Positions 1-12,272 of a stretch of DNA of 64,000 nucleotides are shown here, one piece after another. Position 1 is the first letter of the stretch; every line of letters begins with the position of its first letter. The DNA is from Sycon ciliatum (Eukaryota > Porifera > Calcarea > Leucosolenida > Sycettidae), in NCBI RefSeq assembly GCF_964019385.1, contig NC_088643.1:46724677-46788676 (forward strand). The letters are read 5' to 3'. Made by a program: the position numbers and the translations under genes. Under the pieces are notes generated by a model. It saw nothing but the letters and a program-made list of their open reading frames with translations. It did no database searches and was not told where the DNA came from.

Positions 1-1306
1 CCAATTTCTGCTAGGTTCCCGTTCCATTGCTAGCATATTCAGATTTATTCCTCAAAACATTACAGTAGAGCAATGATTAGTACTCTCTTGTGCCATCATC
101 CTTCAATGCGACGGACCCCACTATAGGCGGTCAGCCTTTGGGTCATCCTAATAAAGTTGTTATAATTATCCGGACATTGACTATCCAGACGATCGTCGGA
201 TTATCCTGAACGGCTGGGACACTGCATACATGCCCATCAGTGCATGGCAGAACTACTATAGTATTGTCAGGCGCCGAAGAACAAACAGGCTAGAATCTCA
301 TCAAGCACGGCAGACCAATGTATACACGGTGACTGGGACTGTGTATTGACTGTGGTACATGAAAATTAGAGCAGCCCAGGCGCGTGCGCCGGTGCCCTTC
401 AAGGGGGGTTCCGGGTTCCGGGGGCCTCCCCGGGAACATTTTCAAAAATGAAGCAAAATCCTGCATTCTGAGCGAAAAGGGGGGGGGGGGTTCCGGGCAC
501 CCAGGAACCCATACGGGGCACGCGCCTGCAGCCTAGGCCGCGAGGATGCTAACCCCACCCCAGTTCTTCGCCACCCGGCAGTGCTATAGTACATGATCTC
601 GTATGTGTTTTAGATGATGTGACCGTGTACTACAAGCATGTATGAGCCATTTTCACCAAGCCGACTTTCTCATTATCCGAACACCTTTCCCTTGTCCGAC
701 CGCCTTCTGAACGGCGTCTGCCTCGGAGGGTTCGGCTAATCGATGCTCTAATGTGCTTGGCAAAACAACAACAACTACTACAGTCATGAACTGTGACATT
801 ACGGCCTCTGGATCAAGAAGTGAAGAACTTACTTGGATAATACATTTACATGGTCATGATTGTACAGTCAGCAGCGGTGATCTGGGGGGGGGGGGGGCAT
901 TTTCATGTAATGCCACTTTAGGTACATCTCTAAGACGAAGACTAAGACTAGTAAGAGGGCCTGGGATCATGTCATGTTTGTTTCTGGATTGCAAGTACCA
1001 GCGCAAATCCGGTCGTCATTCCCCATGACAAAGGATTAGTATGATCCGGGTTTTGATGATGAGGACTGTCTGTGCATGTGTTCACATGTCCATAGTTTCA
1101 ACAAAAAAACTTGACATGTTCTTGTTCAATACTGAATATTGTCTTGAAGCCGGCTGGTGCGGGGCCACGACAGCTATAGCGACTTTTACTACTCCACATC
1201 ATGCATGCAAACATGCACACAACCAATCCCACGCACACACACACGAACACACGAACACACACACGCGCAGACTTAAAATCGCGCGTGCACGGAAACCATG
1301 ACATAC
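1..1306. other. No confident gene; small inverted repeat and homopolymers
   Basis: An inverted repeat spans about 374-533 (arms around AGGCGCGTGC and GCACGCGCCT) and encloses GGG/CCC-rich sequence and a poly-G run near 480-493; it looks like a MITE relic. A second poly-G run is at 882-897. A degenerate AC-rich stretch lies at 1211-1266. ATTATCCG-type motifs near 160-200 and 670-700 may be decayed pogo-like termini. Confidence 0.4.
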
Positions 1307-1599
1307 CTGGCACCGTTCACCTTCCACTCCGCGTCGATCTCTGCCGCATCCGCTGCAGCGCACTGCTTCCAATCTGACTCCTTCCTTTCCCGCTCAGCCA
1401 GAAATCTTGCTACGAATCTCGATTTTTCCGACTCAAAGCTGTGATATGTATCTCAACGATCAAGTGAAACAGCACTAGGGATGAAGGTTACGAACAGGAA
1501 AGATTTCCTCTCAATATTTCAAAGTCACACGATAGCCTCTTGTATAACTGGACAAGCATACCTTGCAATCTCGTCCACGCATTCGTCCGGCGCACAGCA
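1307..1599 (-). CDS. Probable two-exon fragment of an unidentified gene
   Basis: Two minus-strand exons join in frame. The 5' exon (1599 down to 1562) lies between a TTCAG acceptor and a GTATGC donor. The next exon (1438 down to 1307) lies between an ACAG acceptor and a GTATGT donor. The splice phase is 2 at both junctions. The conceptual product is highly charged, with the order ..DECVDEIASFESEKSR.. followed by ..AERERKESDW.. and ..AEIDAEWKVNG. It is rich in E, K, R, A and D, which suggests helix or coiled coil. The other two frames of the second exon contain stops. I cannot name the family. Further exons must lie upstream (above 1.6 kb) and downstream (below 1.3 kb), but I could not locate them. 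The exact start of the 38-nt exon is the weakest part of the call. Confidence 0.42.
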
Positions 1600-4500
1600 C
1601 TGAACAATACTACAGCAGGCTGAGATACTAGCAGTCGTACTGCAATCGAGCGAGGGAAAAGAGCACAACGAAACCGCTGTTTGCCGATCGGCCGTGTCTC
1701 GCTGCGTTCCGTGAGGTTACGGAGGATGACGGCAGGCCACGCTGATATGAAGTCCACACAGTCTGATTACAAACCCACACACGAAGAACCACGAGCGCAC
1801 AAGCCCATCTCTCCTTTTGCTGACACCTTACTCTGGAGGCAAGTGGAGGGTGCATGCACTGCACTGTGCGAACGGGACGTGACCAGGTGACGTGTGGGCT
1901 GCTAGCCGCAAAGCGCACGATGTCTTTTCGTGAAGCGCTGACTGATCAACGCTCCTGATCCATGTCCATGATCCGGCGCTGTATGTACTGACTGTGTGGT
2001 AGATCTGCACCAACCCTACTCCCTACCGACCCTAGCCTAGGCCTAGCACCAAGCAGGTACTTGGCCTTCACGACAGCAAGCAGTAGAAAACATGAAGAAG
2101 GAGGATAGGAGGGACAGATTTCTACACACTAGATATTTGAAGAACCACTAGATTGGCCCTGACACCGTGTAACACTGTGGCGGTCTTCTGTGTCTTTTGC
2201 CCCGATGGACAAAAACCTAGCGAGGCATTATTGACAATATCTGCAGCGTTCGCCGATGCTGGAAAACTGCAACACATCGTGGGTGCACGGCGAGAGGTGT
2301 AAGTCAAGTGGACGTCTACTGCAGCATCCCGCTGGCTGGCACGCGAGCACGGTGGGACTGCCAGAGCTCTTCAGTTCAGCAGAGATTTCGGCTAGTTCAG
2401 TCAGTGTGGTTCAACGACGCGCACGGGGAAAAATTCAAGCTGGATGCAGTGCACTGCACTGGTGAGTTCAGTGCAGCCTGACCAGCCACGACAACAATTT
2501 TCTCCGTATAAACAAGTTAGTTATGCTCTCCGTCCTGCCGTCTCTGCACTTTCTACCAAAGGCAGCCCAACATGGACGAGCAAGTCGCACCGCGGAAGCA
2601 GAACCTGCGGAAGACTCGGCGGCTCTCCGTTTCTGGCAGGCATACAGGAGAGCAGCAATCGAGCAAACACACTGTGTGTATTCCACTCTCTAATCGATAC
2701 GGATGCCGTCCAGTGAACGAGCCCACCGGTCAAGAATTGCCTCTCGTGACTTGGCCCTGTCTGTAACAGGGGCTCTTCAACGACCGCATGCTCTTCCTCG
2801 CAAATGGGAAGCCAACAACAGAGACCTGACAGAGAGAAATGACTGGCTGCTATGCACGTGTCTGCATTACCATGATTACGCCCTACGCCACGGTTAGGAA
2901 TAGGGGTTGCCCTGCGTCGTAGAGTGACAGAAAATCTCCCTGCGATCGTGAGAGCAATGGTTACGGAGACAACTCGTTGACCCACACTACTACTAGTACT
3001 GAGTAGTAGTACCAGGCATCATGTTCACAGAACGAGAGGAGCGGCTGAATCAGTGCATGCATTGCTTGGCCAATGTGAGACCGTAAAGCTATCAACACGC
3101 AATTGGCTGAGGAAACACTTGGCGAGCCAAGCCCCCCACGCGCACGGGGGAGTCGTTCACTAGAAATCATTGCGACGAAACCAATGATATCGACTCACTG
3201 CAATTGACACCACTGGCACATATTCATTTGCTTTGCACTGCATATCATGTCTGTCAACCCGTGCGCTGATGTGTGCTCGCCATTGGGAGAAGTAGGGCCG
3301 CAGAGGGAAGATTTGGAACTGGAGGGGCGGTTTGGTTCTCCTGGCCTGCGGATATCTGTACCCGTACCCGGAGCGGAGTTACCATAGTTACTGCATAGCC
3401 TACTGCTGTACTTTCTTAGGCTACTAGGACATCAGTACACTGTCATGCACTGTGAAAGTGTCATCATACTTTGTCTAATGTCGTACTTGTAATGACATTA
3501 CACTTTCATTGTGGCTTTTTTTCTTGGCCGAAGTAACTAGTTCACCACAAATCAGAGCAGGTCGGACGGTCCGAGTATCACTGTATAATACCGCACGTGT
3601 AGATCTACGGTGCCGATGGCAATGCGGCAGTTAGCTGAACTATTGACAACTGCAGCGACTCAATTAACGCTGGTAAGTGAGTAGTTTGCAAATAACTCAT
3701 CATTCTAGCTTGATCCCTGGTTAGACTGCAGGCCTGTCAATCAAGCTTTCGACAGCTGAGGGACTCCCGGATTAGCTCCGGCGACTCACAATCACATTCT
3801 CCTCTAGATGGGCTTTAAAAGTAAACGGTCTCAACCGGAACTGTTACTGATACTTCGGTCTTCACCTGCCCGCGCTACAGCCTACAGCCTGCGTTACAGT
3901 ATTAAATTTTGTATCGAAGACTGAAATGACAATGCCAGGACTTAGCGGACTGGCTCAAGATTGACACTCCATCCTGATTATCGTGAATATCGTGATCATC
4001 ATGATCATCATGGCCAGCAGCTCTCACTCTCAGCCTGAGGGCATTCTCACGACGCTATTGTACATGTATATGACTGTTCCTCATAGTCACCGCTTGACGT
4101 GAGAAAGGAAATCGAACTGAGCGGGCAGAGAGGACATCATGATTGTTACGAGGAACGACGATGAAAGCCAATACTCTGCCATGTGCTGGCACTGTCCACT
4201 CAACCAGTGATAATTGATATGACTATGTACAGACTCAGTACGTACACACTGGTACACTCAAGAGTACAAAGTCTGCTGCAAATCTCAGACTACAATATGC
4301 TGTCTATGTCAGGTGAGTGGACTGTGTGACAGTCACAAATCATGTATGCCAATACATGTACTATGATCCACAACAGAACAGACTTACTCCAATCATGCAC
4401 CATGCAGCGGAATTGCAATGATCTATAGCATTGTACTAAGACTAAGAGGCTTAGAGTCAGTGGTACGATAAGTACAACAATGATGTATGCGTAACAGTGT

Positions 4501-6825
4501 CACCATCAAAACCTCATTGAGAATGCAATACTGACTCCGGTATAACAAAGCTTCAATTACCCTACCCCAGAATCACTCACAGAATAATAATATTATTATA
4601 CACTTTTGGCCACTGCACTGTATCCGAACAGGGACTACTAGTACTACTAGTAGCTAGTGGTCCCAAGGAGTAGGTGTTCAGATAACTGACTTAAAAAGGT
4701 CACTTGAGGCTGTGTGAGGATGTCACTTTCCCACTGACGCTAGCAAATCAGACCATACATGCAGCAGGGACACAGGTGGAGAGAAATACAAGGAGGGGTC
4801 CGACAGTCTCACAACTGTACTTCTGAAGTGCACATAATCATTACATCTATCATCCCATGTGCGCCGGGCTGCATCAGGTGTTCACTGAGTCAAACTGACA
4901 TTGTCAGCGCCATCACAATGAAACCACTGAGTTGCTTCAAAGTGCTATGACACTGAACACCTGCTGCTCTGGTGAAATGGATAGTATTGACAATTGCAGC
5001 ACGTCTTCAAGTTGCAACTGAGTGCAAGTAGTGGGGCTTGCTGTACCAGAAGAATGTATGCGTGTGACTGCATTGGTAAATACGTGTAGGTCTTCCGAGA
5101 CGTACCATTGCAGACCCACCGGACTGAACATCTTCTGCACGTGGGTAAGTCATCCAAATATAATACATACATTGACGAAACCTCATGACTTAGGATGTGT
5201 TTGAAATGTCCCCATAATATTACCTTTTCGAGAAACACATTTTTGAAGTGTATCTCAATAGAATGGCTGCTTCCAGCCTCCGCACCATTTCCTTTGGAAT
5301 TGTCATAGCAAAGAGATTTTCCAAGCGTGCTTCCCACGTGATTATGGGCTTCCCTTATCCGATACGTGCAAATTTTGCCGTAGGTTCTACGGGAAATGCA
5401 TACAAAAAGCAGTTTTCGCCGGGAACATTCCAAGCTCTTTCAAATTGATCCCACCTCTCCCATCGGATGAGGTTGTGGAGCTTCCAGGAGGTTTTAGGAG
5501 ACTTTCGTTTTCTGAAGAGGCCAATAAGCCACCTCCTCAGAAAAACGAAACTCGTTGAAAAGTGAAAGAGTGACAATTCCAACGCCCCCTACAAGAGAGA
5601 ATTCAGTAGTCACTAGACTAGAGATGAACTCCTGATGACGAGTCAACGTGGCTCAGGACAGAGTTGTGTTATAAAATCGACTTTACTTGAACAGTACACG
5701 TGAGGGCCACTGCAGTGCACTTGCAGCTTCATGTTCACAGTAGCTAAGCTAACACAGACATAATAATTGCATATACATGTACCATGTCTACAATGATGTT
5801 GCCAATACACCGTTTCACTTATTCAAGCTCACAGTTGGATGCACTGTGGCACTCTAGCCGCCCAGCACTTGCCGGGCACCAAAATTAGCACACCTACACT
5901 AGTCACTAGGACTGGTCAGCTGCCGTTAGGGCAAACAAAGGAAACACTAATCAACCCATGCCGTGTACGAAAGCTAAAAATGATTGGCACCCTGAATGAA
6001 AACATTTTTTCTTGGCGTGTGTACCCTGTACCGGGCAATGCCTCACGCCCCACTTGAACAAAGGAGGTGATCAGTGTTGTTAAAACCAGTCATGCTCATG
6101 CTCCCCCCCCCCCCCCCCTCTCCATGAGTACTATCTGCATACATGTATTTTGTACTAAGACAGGAGGTGTCATGCATGCAGAAGACTGAGTACACTGTAG
6201 TGTAGGCATAGTAAACTATAAATAATTAATTAGTGATTATATTGCACAAGCTAAACACTAGTGCACTGGCGACTAGACTGTCCTCCTTTTTCTTGTTTTT
6301 TCTTTGTTTTATTCAGTGCCCCTCCTCCTCCCTGGCCCTGCACATGCACATGTGCTCATCTTTGATCTGGCCTACTACAGACAAACAGCCTGAGATCTGT
6401 AGTCAGTTGGAAAGCAAGGCAAGCAAGCACGCCAGCTCATCCTACTTCGAAGTAGTGTACTCACTCCATGGTGCTATTCTAATAATGCATGGGTTCAGTA
6501 GATCTGTGACCGAAATGAATCTCTGCTGTAATCGCCAGCTAGAGCGCATGTGAAGAATTACTGGCTTCCAATCAATGCATGGAACATTTATGTGGGGTTG
6601 CATTACCGTACGTCCGCCAGTGATTTGTCTACTTTTGTATTTTGTCTCGCACGCTCGGACACAGGGGTGTGTGTGTCTTACTGTGTGTGTGTGTGTGCGT
6701 GTGTGTGTGTGTGTGCGGTGTGCGTGTGCGCGCGTATGTGCGTGTGTGTCCATGCAACACCATCCAGCCATCTAACCCTGTGTCTTGGGACTTCGTCTGC
6801 CACTGTGACCCAGATAGTACCTTAC
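1600..6825. other. Unassigned region
   Basis: No product could be recognised. The longest open frames, 2521-2985 minus (154 aa) and 4945-5433 minus (162 aa), have no recognisable motif. GC-rich sequence at 2500-2800 could be a first exon or promoter, but competing frames are open on both strands. Small palindromes and a poly-C run (about 6103-6118) are present. Confidence 0.35.
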
Positions 6826-6897
6826 GCGAGCTCAGCAGGACCTCACTCTCCTCCCTTTTCCTCTCCATGACTGAAACGCTGCTGGTCCTTCCTGAAC
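6826..6897 (-). CDS. Candidate internal exon (72 nt)
   Basis: On the minus strand a 72-nt segment lies between a CTGCAG acceptor and a GTAAGG donor. One of its three frames gives a plausible polar peptide containing SVMERKREESEVLL. No partner exon was identified, so this could be chance. It sits beside a (TG)n tract at 6672-6716. Confidence 0.22.
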
Positions 6898-7744
6898 CTG
6901 CAGTTATCAGCAGAGGGCATTGTAATATTGTCTGTGTATGTGCATGTGTGTATATGCGGGTATGTCTGTTCTATGTTTCATATCAAGAGTACGTGGTAAT
7001 GTGATACTAATGTCTATATAATTATGTTGCACGAAGAAACAGCGACAATCAACTAACAAAGGACGGTGCCTTCTTCTAGAAATGTCAGAAGAGCAGGGAA
7101 TTCCTGGCAATTGGCCAACTGGGCCAAAATACCAGTTCGGGTTAGGGTGTTTTTGTAATGTGATCGCGGAACTGGCCCAGTGGGTGTATGTAATTCCTAG
7201 TTCTGACTACAAGTAGAGTTACTATTGTAGTGGTCCAGTTTTGGTGGATCACGGTTACACAACCGCATGTCAGAGTGGTATGCAGACAGGCAAGAACAGA
7301 CACACGGCAATTCACAAGGCTAAACGGCGGCCAATTCCACAACGACACTGATCATGCTGCAAGTGGCGCTCTGCACACCACCTTGTGCTACAACTACACC
7401 TACACGACTGTACATTGTAGTTTGACTGAGCACAGCCGCCGCTGTGCTGTCATGTTGTACTTGTAGCAGTAGCCACACAACTAGACCCTAGGTGTCACAC
7501 TCGTTGACCGCTGTTGCCGGAGAGTGATCACTTTTCTTGTGCTGTTTCTCAGTTAACTTCCTGTTTCAGAGTTCCACACACAGAATGAGACACAACAATT
7601 GACTAAGGCTGGTTGGGCGGTGACAAGAAAACTTGACTTGGAAAATGAGGCTTCACAATCAACTTTGCTCGTTCACATCGCAGGGTAGCTGACATAGAAA
7701 ATGGCTGTTTCCTAGTTAGGGAGGAAGTGACGGTTTGCTCAAGT

Positions 7745-7945
7745 CAGGCTGCCTAAGCTCAGTGGGTAGAACAGTAAAGCAACAGTGTGGCATATGGCAA
7801 GATCATGATGTTAACTCCCAAAGGCGTGAGCAGATCTGAACTGGCACTGTGACACCTACAGTGAATTACCAGGTGAGCTGACAGCTGCATCTCCGCAAAC
7901 TTCCGGCTCACCGGGAGAGGGGTTTCACGGGAAAATAATTTATCC
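7745..7945 (+). repeat. Possible tRNA-derived SINE fragment
   Basis: The sequence AAGCTCAGTGGGTAGAA resembles a pol III A box, followed about 50 nt later by a weak B-box-like segment. A more convincing tRNA-related SINE is at 48651. The call is tentative. Confidence 0.25.
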
Positions 7946-8126
7946 AATTTACAATACGTACAATGTTGGAGTGACTCTGAGAGTCTGCAAGCCGAAAGTT
8001 GCTGTTTTCTCTACTTCACATTGAATCAAAGAGTTGCCAAAGTGTCCATGAATGTGCTGTGACAAAGGGTTGTTGCTTTTTTTATTTGTCTATAGTATAC
8101 AGGGCATGCAATCATCATGGTACCAC

Positions 8127-8161
8127 CAAGAGTACATAACCCCCTGGGTTATGTACTCTTG
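8127..8161. mobile_element. Family B minimal palindrome (35 bp)
   Basis: This near-perfect palindrome is built from CAAGAGTACATAACCCC and its complement. The flanks GTACCAC and GTAACAC match at 6 of 7 bases, the 7-bp target duplication size seen at other family members (37432, 50065, 51370, 61061). It has no interior beyond the two termini. Confidence 0.6.
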
Positions 8162-8208
8162 GTAACACTGAGACATGGCATTGAACAGTTTCAGTGGCAC
8201 AGTGAAGA

Positions 8209-8430
8209 TACCGTAAAGTCTTGTATAAAAGCCGCACTTGAATAGAAGCCGCCATCGAATAGAAGCCGCAATTTTGGGCCCATCAAAATCACACATAAGC
8301 CTGGTTTTAGTGTCGACATTCATAGAAATACCCGTCTTGTATAGATTAGAAGCCTGTCTCATATAGAAGCCTGCAAAATTTCACCAAGAAAGTCATAGAA
8401 GCCGCGGCTTTTATACAAGACTTTACGGTA
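8209..8430. mobile_element. MITE with TACCGTA / ATAAGCCGC termini
   Basis: This 222-bp element has inverted termini. The left end begins TACCGTAAAGTCTTGTATAA and the right end is its complement ending in TACGGTA. The interior repeats AGAAGCCGC several times. The termini resemble those of the elements at 55673-55846 and 57916-58102, which also join TACNGTA-type ends to ATAAGYCGC. It has no coding capacity. Confidence 0.6.
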
Positions 8431-9792
8431 GTACAAGAAACCCCAATGGGTGTGGACAACTCATTGCACACCATAGCCACCATCTCCTTGTCATTCCATG
8501 CCTTGTATGTGTGTGTTAAGGACAATGGCCTGGTAGGCCGCTGCAGAGACTGTGTACACCTCCAGGGTTTCATGCTGAACTTCCGGCTGCGACAAGAATG
8601 AATGAGCTAGCTCATAGACCTTCACTTTGCTGGCCTAACTGAGGCATAAATAAACTACAGAGGTGAGTGACATGACTCACAACTAACCATGTCCCCCAGT
8701 TAGCCACATCAGATACAGGAAAGCAACGCCTTGTTAGTCGTGGACACGGTCGTGATATGTACTGGCCACGTAGCCAGTTGTGCCTGCAAACCCAGACTCT
8801 CAGTGCCTACAACAAACAGAGAGAGAGAGAGATGAATATTCAGTTAGTGTTCTTCAGAATAAGCTCTCCTGCTCATAATCATCAACACAAAGCGCAAAAT
8901 CTGACAATTGGCCGACTCTGGACAGCATCAACAAAAAAACATTCTTTGGCTAGGACACAAGAAACGTACAAAAAAGAAAGGTCAGGGAGAGATAAAAAGT
9001 AACCAATATAATTGAAGTAATTGTACTGAAACGCCTCATCTCAACGCGAAAACAATATGCAGCGTTTTAGATTTCAGACGCTCAGGGTGATACTGACGGA
9101 GGACTTGTGTCCGGAGTCTATACAGAGTAGGCGCCGCGACTTCCAGCGCGGTGGAGTCTATACAGATTTAGTACAGGAGCAGGCAACTACTGCCCGTGCA
9201 GTGCTGTGGAAAACACAGGCTCTTCTACCCCCGCTTCACATCTAAACGCTACGATGCAGTAAACGCTGATCAACAGAGATGGAAATTGCACACGCACCAC
9301 CATCGGCTGCAGTAGCAGCAGCCGAAGGCCCATTCGCTTGCTGACGGGGGAAACTTCCCTGAGAAGATCCAGTGACAGGCTGGACTACATACACTGCTAG
9401 AATATCCAAGGGCAGCTGCAATATGGAGCTCGCCTGGTGGCTTAGTCGTATGTTGTGCATGTATGACCAACTGCTGTACATGTATGCTGCGCCATACATG
9501 TACAGCAGCAGTAGCAGTCAAGGAGCTGAGGAATAGAGCAATGGTGGTAGCAGCACTACAGCCAGGTGACCCGTGCAAGCAGCCAATTGATACGCGCACA
9601 CCTTCACACCAGGGTGTTTATGTGCAGCAAGAAGAGCCACAGGGCCCAGGGTATCTTGCCGAAGGCGCCGTCGCAGTGCCAACACAATGGCCAGATTGCT
9701 GGCGTGGCAGTTCAACTCTACGAGTGCTGCCAGGCAAGGGCGGAATGATCAAGACGAAATCATCAAGACCGGCTTGCCATATCAGTAGAACA
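8431..9792. other. Unassigned region downstream of PDRG1
   Basis: This lies 3' of the PDRG1 stop and could contain its 3' UTR. Open frames on both strands at 9242-9822 encode glutamine, alanine and glycine-rich peptides, but none shows a family motif or clear splice pair. An AATAAA occurs on the plus strand near 8650. Confidence 0.3.
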
Positions 9793-10680
9793 TCAGCTAC
9801 GCTGTCCAGTGGCGGCAAATAGTTCATCGGATCCCATTGGGTTCAGGTCGTACCCCTTCAATGCTGGTTGACCTGCAGCAAGAACACCAACACAAACAAA
9901 CAAGTATGTCATAACTACATGTATACGTTTAGATGGATATGTACTTGCACACACGTCGTACAGTACACAGCCCTGTGCAGTCCTATGGCAAGGATCCACT
10001 ACCAATGTAAGTTAGTGAGCAAAAGGGCACTGTTAGAAGTGAAAGAGTGCAGCAAGGTGACTGGAAGTACTAGTAGCCGGAACTGGAGACCCAACCAATA
10101 CATGTACACTGCCAGTTCGATTGGCAGGCTTGCCACTGTTCCACTGTGCAACCAAGTATCGGCGGCATCTGCACGAGCCCATTGTGTGATAGAACGTAGC
10201 ATTACGCACGCTATGGATGACCGCTTGGGCAACAATTATGGCTAGCAGTTACCATGCACAGAAGGCTTAGTCTGCTCTGTTAGCAGAGCCACCAGAGCGA
10301 AAGCAAGAAGGGAGGAAACTCCAACAACAGTGGAAAGGGACGGTGAGCAATAGAGCACACATGCCTAGTACACGCAAACACAGTATAATTATACAAGCGG
10401 AAACAACACACACCCTTCTCCCTCCCCAGCGCACACAGATGATGTTGCAGCATTATGCGGTGGGAGCTGTAGTGGCCCTCATGCACATCAGACAAACACG
10501 CATGGTGACACAGTGCTGAATGAGCCAGCTGAAGCCCAGTCACAGGTCAACAAGCGAAGCCATAACAGTGCGGTACCGTTATGAACACCCAAAGTCACTT
10601 TAAAAACCGCCACACGGACAGTCCTAAGGCAAAAGGCCGTTCGTGTGACACACATGAACAATTGAACAGACACTGGTGGT

Positions 10681-10727
<47 letters not shown>

Positions 10728-12214
10728 CACATATACACGCACACACACACACACTCACGCATGCATGCACACATCCACACAGAGCATTGAGAGTTACAAA
10801 GACATTCCTGTGGTCAAAGTCACACCGACCGATAACAGCTACAAGTGTACTGCACAGCGCTGACAAACACAATGGCTTACACCACACCACAACACAGCAC
10901 AGCATCTGGAGAAGATATTTCTGGCTCCAGCAAAAACTACACGGCAATTCCAGCCTAGCGCAGCAGTCACAGCATTCCACCCTGAAGCAAGATCGAGGCT
11001 TGAGCCTTGAAGGAGGCGAGCTCAGGCCAGTCACACACTGCTCTGCATTGCGTTGGACAATGTGCCACTCAACGGCCTGCTCATAGTTGACTCGGTACAC
11101 AGTGCCAATAGAGCGGTTCAGCCGAACCAACATACTAAGGTGCGCTTCCAAGATGTTTGCACATTGATGCATATACCACAACAGTAGTGGAAATACATGC
11201 CTATGGCTTTTAATGCTGTGACTACCAGATGCCTGCAACACTTGTTATATTTACTGCACTTCAACAACAAAAAGCGTTGCCTGCACGGCGCCTGTTTGTG
11301 TTTTCCTCTGTCTGAGGTTCCAGGCTCCAGCCAGTCTCCTACAGGCTAGTCCTGGCATATCCCAGCAAGCCTCGATTACACTGGCTGGTCATCGGTCGGG
11401 CTCTGCTGTTAGGGTCTGCTTTTTAGGTTGAATGCAGAGGAAGAGCTCCATGACCAGCAAGTGTTCAATAGGCATTATACCAGCAGGACCATTCACCGTG
11501 CATCAGTGCTAAAGTGGAATAGACATTAGTCATGTACTGCATGTAGTCCCCCTGGGCACCGTCCATCATGGTACACCCAGTGTCACTGTCAGAGAAGATC
11601 CCCCTTGCCGCCTACCCAACGAGGGGCCACCCGATCATCAGTGATATAAACATTTGGGACACAACTGATCAGTATTGCTACTGCTGGCTCAGCTTACCCT
11701 GAAGTTCTCGCAGTGTTGCAACCTTGCCTTTCAGAGTGCCGCGAACACTATCAATCTCCTCGCCAAGCCGTTTCTGATCTGCTTGGTTGCAGATGTGCAA
11801 AAATAGTAACAAGAAAAAAAGCAGCACACATGGAAATATAGATAAACACGTTCACACACATACAAACACAAGCCCTATATTGACAATCCATCAAAGCAAA
11901 GTTAGCTGTGGCTGGGTGTACTCTCCTCGAAGCAAAGAAATCACACGGGAATCCATGTACCAGTACTGTACCATAATACCCCACCAAGGCGTACCATCTC
12001 GGCCAAATTATCATATCCTCTCACTGAAGTTTAGGAGATTCTCCAAAGCTCTCCAAGCTCTTCGAGCGCCAAAAGTGTTTCAAACTTGGAGATAGCACCC
12101 TTACTTTAGCTTGGTCTTTCACCGCACACCGGATTGAAGTGGCTTTTCGGGCCAGTGAAGTTCTATTCTTCAATTTTCATATTTTTCACGCAGACTTACT
12201 TTTAGACACACACA

Positions 12215-12272
<58 letters not shown>

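Noticed and set aside
9463..9822. Plus-strand 119-codon frame downstream of PDRG1
   Set aside because: No motif, no splice partners, and both strands are open here; coding status cannot be supported.
10624..11241. 205-codon minus-strand open frame in PDRG1 intron 4
   Set aside because: Its C-terminal third is the translated (GT)n repeat and the rest has no motif or splice support; it lies inside a well-supported intron.
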